A stretch of DNA of 8,666 nt from JANXVY01 sp031365425. Its GTDB lineage: Bacteria; Pseudomonadota; Alphaproteobacteria; Rhizobiales; Hyphomicrobiaceae. Positions within the stretch are counted from its first letter, which is position 1. Every line of letters begins with the position of its first letter. The DNA is taken from contig JANLYB010000101.1 in the NCBI GenBank assembly GCA_031365425.1, positions 1 to 8,666 on the forward strand. Direction: 5' to 3'. The notes under the pieces were generated by a model. It saw only the letters and a list, made by a program, of their open reading frames with translations, ran no database searches and was not told the DNA's origin. Position numbers and translations under genes: made by a program. Shown in pieces: positions 5,971-8,666 of this stretch.

Positions 5971-6414
5971 TCAGTCCTGATGCTGTGACTCGATGTACGT
6001 GCGGATCGCCCACATCGCTTCTTGCTGAATAAGTCCCTCGAATGCGGGCATGATCGACGCGCCATCCTGGTTCTTCGCACCATGACGGATGCGCTCGATG
6101 AACCACTCGTCGCCGACCTTTCCCTTTTCGAGGTACCGCAAATCCGGTGCAATCCCGCCCGAAATCACCTGCAGACCGTGACAACGGGCGCAATTGGCTC
6201 CGTAGCCGGTCGACCCCACTTCCAATGCCCGCTTGTTACTCGCATACGGGTTGTCCTTACGCCAAGCGTCGCCCAGCGGATCAAGCCCGCTGATATCCAC
6301 CAGCTGCGGCGTCACATCGCCATGGGCACGCACGTCGCAAGACATCGCCCCAAACAGTCCAAGTACCGCCACACCGCCAGCCACAGCAGCGATCGTCAAA
6401 GTCCGAATCGTCAT
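5971..6414 (-). CDS. pedF: Cytochrome c-550, PedF type
   Basis: A 147-residue exported c-type cytochrome. The signal segment is MTIRTLTIAAVAGGVAVLGL extending to about residue 30. A single haem site GANCARCHG (CARCH, residues 75-79) and a likely axial Met at 122 in SIMPAF make it a class I monohaem cytochrome. The HGDVTPQLVDISGLDPLGDA region before the haem and the NPYASNKRALEVGSTGY segment are typical of the cytochrome encoded with PQQ-dependent ethanol dehydrogenases (PedF in Pseudomonas), which accepts electrons from the dehydrogenase in the periplasm. ATG 6414 has GGGAGAGG six bases upstream. It is the first gene of the minus-strand operon and diverges from the beta-propeller gene. The symbol is assigned by family resemblance. 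Confidence 0.85.
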   Translation of the reverse strand: MTIRTLTIAAVAGGVAVLGLFGAMSCDVRAHGDVTPQLVDISGLDPLGDAWRKDNPYASNKRALEVGSTGYGANCARCHGLQVISGGIAPDLRYLEKGKVGDEWFIERIRHGAKNQDGASIMPAFEGLIQQEAMWAIRTYIESQHQD

Positions 6415-6543
6415 CAAGCGCCTCTCCCAAAACAGCCAGATGGTATTCTCCATCTTTGGTCGAAGCTTAGCCCGCTTATGATGCCTGCCAGAATTGCCAA
6501 ATGGTACAACACACGCCGCCAGCAATCCGTGCCACAAGACGTC
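6415..6543. promoter_or_regulatory. Divergent promoter region with an inverted repeat
   Basis: This 129-base gap separates the divergent cytochrome and beta-propeller genes and must hold the promoters of both units unless transcription enters from outside. It contains AGATGG (6438-6443), six bases, then CCATCT (6450-6455), a perfect interrupted palindrome suitable as an operator for a dimeric regulator. On the plus strand TTGGTC (6456-6461) and TATGAT (6477-6482) resemble -35 and -10 boxes with a short 15-base spacer. No sigma-54 box was recognised. Box assignments are weak; the palindrome is directly visible. Confidence 0.4.
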
Positions 6544-7512
6544 ATGAGTTTCCCCCGCCTTGCAAGCCTTCTCACGCTCCTCGCATCCAGTCCGCTGGCC
6601 GCGCACGAGGTCTATGTCTCGAGCGAAAAGGACAATACGATTTCGGTCATCGACACAAAATCCCTTGAGGTCGTCCGCACTTTCCCTGTCGGCAAACGCC
6701 CGCGCGGCATCGCCTTTTCGAAGGATCATTCCCGGTTCTACATCTGCGCCAGCGACAGCAACGCGGTTCAAGTCTACGACGCCCAAGGCGCCAAGCACCT
6801 CCACGACCTCCCCTCCGGTGAAGACCCCGAACAATTCGCCCTGTCCCCCGACGGCAAACGTGTCTACATCGCCAACGAAGACAATGCCGTCACGACCGTC
6901 GTCGATCTCGATACCCGCCAGGTCGTCCGGCAAATCGCAACCGGAGTCGAGCCAGAAGGCGTCGCCGTTTCGCCCGACAACACGCTGGCCATCACGACGT
7001 CGGAAACCACCAACATGGCCCACTTCGTCGACACGGCAACCTTTGCCAGCGTTGCCGATATCTTAGTCCCCCAACGCCCCCGCTTCGCCCTCTTCACCAC
7101 TGATGGTGCCAAGCTCTGGGTTACCTCTGAAATCGGCGGCACGATCTCCATCATCGATGTCGCGACCCGTACCCTCGAAAAGACCATCACCTTCAAGATC
7201 GACGGCATCGGCATCGACCACATCCAGCCCGTCGGCCTCACGTTCACCCGCGATAACACCACGGCCTTTGTCGCGTTAGGCCCCGCCAACCGCATCGCCG
7301 TCATCGACATGAAATCAGCCGAGGTAAAAAAATACGTCCTCGTCGGTCAGCGCGTTTGGCACTTGGCCTTGACGCCCGAAGACGACATCCTCTTCACCAC
7401 CAACGGCGTCTCCAACGACGTCACCGCCGTCAACGTCTCGACCCTCAAGCCGGTCAAATCCATCAAAGTCGGCCGCTACCCCTGGGGCATCGCCATCCGC
7501 CCAACGCCATGA
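6544..7512 (+). CDS. PQQ-dependent catabolism-associated beta-propeller protein (YVTN repeats)
   Basis: The 322-residue product has a signal peptide (MSFPRLASLLTLLASSPLAA) and then seven blades, each with a version of Y-V-S-S-E-x-D-N-T-I-S-V-I-D: about residues 24-37, 66-79, 108-121, 150-163, 191-205, 242-255 and 283-297. Between blades are PxGIAFSxDxxxxY motifs. This is the YVTN-type seven-bladed propeller found with PQQ-dependent dehydrogenase loci; its role is unknown, perhaps a binding scaffold in the periplasm. ATG 6544 was chosen for the signal peptide; there is no good Shine-Dalgarno sequence before it. The frame is open upstream, where ATG 6481 or GTG 6527 could add a hydrophilic leader but would spoil the signal. 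It overlaps the next gene by four bases. Confidence 0.85.
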   Translation: MSFPRLASLLTLLASSPLAAHEVYVSSEKDNTISVIDTKSLEVVRTFPVGKRPRGIAFSKDHSRFYICASDSNAVQVYDAQGAKHLHDLPSGEDPEQFALSPDGKRVYIANEDNAVTTVVDLDTRQVVRQIATGVEPEGVAVSPDNTLAITTSETTNMAHFVDTATFASVADILVPQRPRFALFTTDGAKLWVTSEIGGTISIIDVATRTLEKTITFKIDGIGIDHIQPVGLTFTRDNTTAFVALGPANRIAVIDMKSAEVKKYVLVGQRVWHLALTPEDDILFTTNGVSNDVTAVNVSTLKPVKSIKVGRYPWGIAIRPTP

Positions 7513-8165
7513 AAAAATCACCCACCCTCGAAACAATCACAGCCCAATTATTTACGTCATCCCGGCGAAGGCCGGGACCCAAGCTACCATCAATCCGGCG
7601 AAGAACGGCCTCCCAAGCTCAGGCCCTCGCTTTCTTTGCCTTCCTCGTGCCCCCTCTCCCATCTTCCGCCCAAACCCACTTCGATCCGGCCACCGGTTAC
7701 CGCATCGAACAATACCGCGCACCGGTACCCGCCGCCGTGCCCGGCGGCACCACGATCAGCCTTGAAACCTTGCAGGCCCTCGTCCGCGACCAACACGCCA
7801 TCCTCCTCGACGTAACCCCGTTGGAAGGCTCCGGCGCAGACCCATCGACCGGCGCCCGGCACGTCCCCAAACCCCGCACGAATATGGCCGGGTCCGTTTG
7901 GCTTCCCGACGTCGGCAAAGGCGTCCTCACGCCTGCCCTCGAAACCTACTTCCAGGCCAACCTCACAGCCCTGACCGACGGCAACAAAGCCCGCCCCATC
8001 ATCATCTATTGCCAAGCCGATTGCTGGATGTCCTGGAACGCCGTCCAACGCGCGGCAAGCTACGGCTACGCCGCGCTCCACTGGTATCCCGACGGAACGG
8101 ATGGCATGCGCGACTGGGACGTGCTCCTCGTCCCCGCAACCCCCGTCCCGATGCCAGCCCACTGA
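7509..8165 (+). CDS. PQQ-dependent catabolism-associated CXXCW-motif (rhodanese-like) protein
   Basis: The 218-residue product starts at ATG 7509, overlapping the propeller TGA (ATGA), so translation is probably coupled. The mature part begins near THFDPATGYRIEQYRAPVP and has a rhodanese-like fold: ISLETLQALVRDQHAILLDV (83-102), WLPDVGKG (131-138) and the loop IIYCQADCWMSWNAVQRA (165-182). C168 and C172 precede W173, and HWYPDGTDGMRDW follows. Such proteins sit beside PQQ-dependent dehydrogenases; the cysteines suggest thiol or sulfur transfer in the periplasm, not proven. The first 37 residues are unusual: residues 16-37 (TSSRRRPGPK, then LPSIRRR) are translated from a pair of REP-like repeats, placed before the hydrophobic signal core QALAFFAFLVPPLPSSAQ. 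No ATG, GTG or TTG lies between the repeats and that core, so the start is probably correct. Confidence 0.85.
   Translation: MKKSPTLETITAQLFTSSRRRPGPKLPSIRRRTASQAQALAFFAFLVPPLPSSAQTHFDPATGYRIEQYRAPVPAAVPGGTTISLETLQALVRDQHAILLDVTPLEGSGADPSTGARHVPKPRTNMAGSVWLPDVGKGVLTPALETYFQANLTALTDGNKARPIIIYCQADCWMSWNAVQRAASYGYAALHWYPDGTDGMRDWDVLLVPATPVPMPAH
7555..7618. repeat. REP-like palindromic repeat, one clear and one decayed copy, inside a CDS
   Basis: Copy one (7555-7584) starts CGTCATCCCGGCGAAG and contains a perfect stem CCCGGC (7561-7566) / GCCGGG (7571-7576) around GAAG, then ACCCAAGC. Copy two (7588-7618) follows the same plan (CATCAATCCGGCGAAG, then CGGCCTCCCAAGC) with substitutions that spoil the stem. 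The consensus form GTCATNCCGGCGAAGGCCGG-ATCCA is a common dispersed intergenic repeat in alphaproteobacteria. Here both copies are in frame and translated in the N-terminus of the CXXCW protein. Confidence 0.7.
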
Positions 8166-8226
8166 CGGGCCTCCTATGGGTGATCCCTCCTGAAGCGCTG
8201 CGACGTAATTCGGAACACTATCGCGT

Positions 8227-8666
8227 TCAGCGTTTGAAGAACGCTTTCGAACTCGGGTGCACATCTGTGCGATCCTCGATCTCGCCAGGCGGAAGGAAGG
8301 CCCATTCATCATGTTGATCGCGTGGAAGCTTTTCGAAAGCGCCGCGCGGAATCACGAACTCGTATGCCACAACCACGTAGTGGGTTCCAAAGCCGGGAAT
8401 TTCGAAAAAATTGTCATCGTAAAAATGCTCATAGACGCCCCGCAATTTCGCGACTTCGAACGGAACGGCTAAGCCCAGCTCCCGCTGCGCAATAGTGCTA
8501 AACGCTTCCTTCAGGGTCTGGTTCTTCAGGATGCGGCCGCCGGGAACAAACCAAAAGCCTTGCGCCGGTTTGTTCAGCCGCTTGCCAAGCAAGAATCGGC
8601 CGCTGCCGTCTTCTACCAGGAGATCGATGGAGACGAGAGGCGAGTTCTTCGTCACTTCGATGAACG
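8227..8666 (-). CDS. gmm: GDP-mannose mannosyl hydrolase (Nudix), 5' end beyond window
   Basis: The frame runs off the right edge; 146 complete codons are visible, opening FIEVTKNSPLVSIDLLVED, where the family has a short helix before NTPLVSIDLLV. GTG 8655 lies within that conserved opening and is not the likely start. FWFVPGGRI precedes a modified Nudix box. Numbered from 8655, G40 is followed by Q46 where most members have Glu, then T54 and I55 in place of Arg-Glu, and ends R58, E59, L60, G61, L62. Loss of the classical REUXEE while keeping the last Glu is characteristic of GDP-mannose hydrolases, which release mannose from GDP-mannose. YVVVAYEFV and the DEWAFLPPGEI region also fit. The gene converges on the CXXCW gene with a 61-base gap and probably belongs to a polysaccharide or nucleotide-sugar locus to the right. 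Confidence 0.8.
   Translation of the reverse strand, partial: FIEVTKNSPLVSIDLLVEDGSGRFLLGKRLNKPAQGFWFVPGGRILKNQTLKEAFSTIAQRELGLAVPFEVAKLRGVYEHFYDDNFFEIPGFGTHYVVVAYEFVIPRGAFEKLPRDQHDEWAFLPPGEIEDRTDVHPSSKAFFKR

Noticed and set aside
5037..6152. Full-length 371-residue frame for the solute-binding protein
   Set aside because: The first 91 residues overlap the cytochrome gene and are Arg/Ser-rich without family likeness; GTG 5879 with a GGAG and signal peptide is the better start.
6022..6543. N-terminal extension of the beta-propeller ORF
   Set aside because: It reads antisense through the cytochrome gene; the signal peptide begins at ATG 6544.
6415..7023. N-terminal extension of the cytochrome ORF
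   Set aside because: It is antisense to the propeller gene, Gly/Val/Asp-rich from reversed codons; ATG 6414 has a strong ribosome binding site.
8229..8247. AGCGTT-TGAAG-AACGCT hairpin near the end of the Nudix gene
   Set aside because: Six-bp stem mostly inside the coding end with only a short T stretch on the plus strand; too weak to call a terminator for the CXXCW gene.
7590..8312. 240-residue minus-strand ORF opposite the CXXCW gene
   Set aside because: Gly/Val/Asp-rich antisense shadow; the plus strand has clear family motifs.

Overview
The window looks like chromosome of a fairly GC-rich alphaproteobacterium, probably Hyphomicrobiales, and possibly a methylotroph or alcohol oxidiser. 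This rests on protein families and gene order read by eye; no database search was run, so treat the taxon as an inference.

Left part (about 1-2130): a decayed integrative element, all on the minus strand. Read in the direction of transcription it holds the C-terminal stub of a tyrosine recombinase (about 2127-1940, frameshifted), a long ORF whose last 95 residues are an AlpA/excisionase-like DNA-binding domain (1939-866), the C-terminal half of a Toprim-domain primase-like protein (739-416), and the start of a phage/plasmid P4-type primase-helicase. That last gene begins at 419, overlaps the Toprim stop codon by four bases, and runs off the left edge.

Middle (2234-2940): a Crp/Fnr-family regulator gene broken by an 8-bp tandem duplication. 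The duplication separates the cyclic-nucleotide-type sensor domain from the helix-turn-helix domain.

Right part (3144-8165): an accessory module for PQQ-dependent (quinoprotein) alcohol dehydrogenases. A minus-strand operon runs pedF-like cytochrome c (6414), periplasmic solute-binding protein of the MoxJ/XoxJ/PedG type (5879), SoxYZ-like carrier (4995), then a zinc metallohydrolase of the quinoprotein relay type (4124). Diverging from pedF on the plus strand are a seven-bladed beta-propeller protein (6544) and a rhodanese-like CXXCW-motif protein (7509), joined by an ATGA overlap. All six products carry export signals, so the module acts in the periplasm. The cytochrome would take electrons from the dehydrogenase. 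The other five have the look of maturation, relay or substrate-handling factors whose chemistry is unsettled. The dehydrogenase itself, PQQ biosynthesis genes and the ABC transporter often found with such modules are not in the window.

Right edge (8227-8666): a convergent, 5'-incomplete Nudix gene of the GDP-mannose mannosyl hydrolase type.

The most notable small-scale features are the 8-bp duplication that breaks the Crp/Fnr gene, a REP-like palindromic repeat pair translated as part of the CXXCW protein's N-terminus, a primase-helicase gene easy to miss because it runs off the window, and a plus-strand terminator facing the minus-strand genes. No tRNA, rRNA or CRISPR array was seen.
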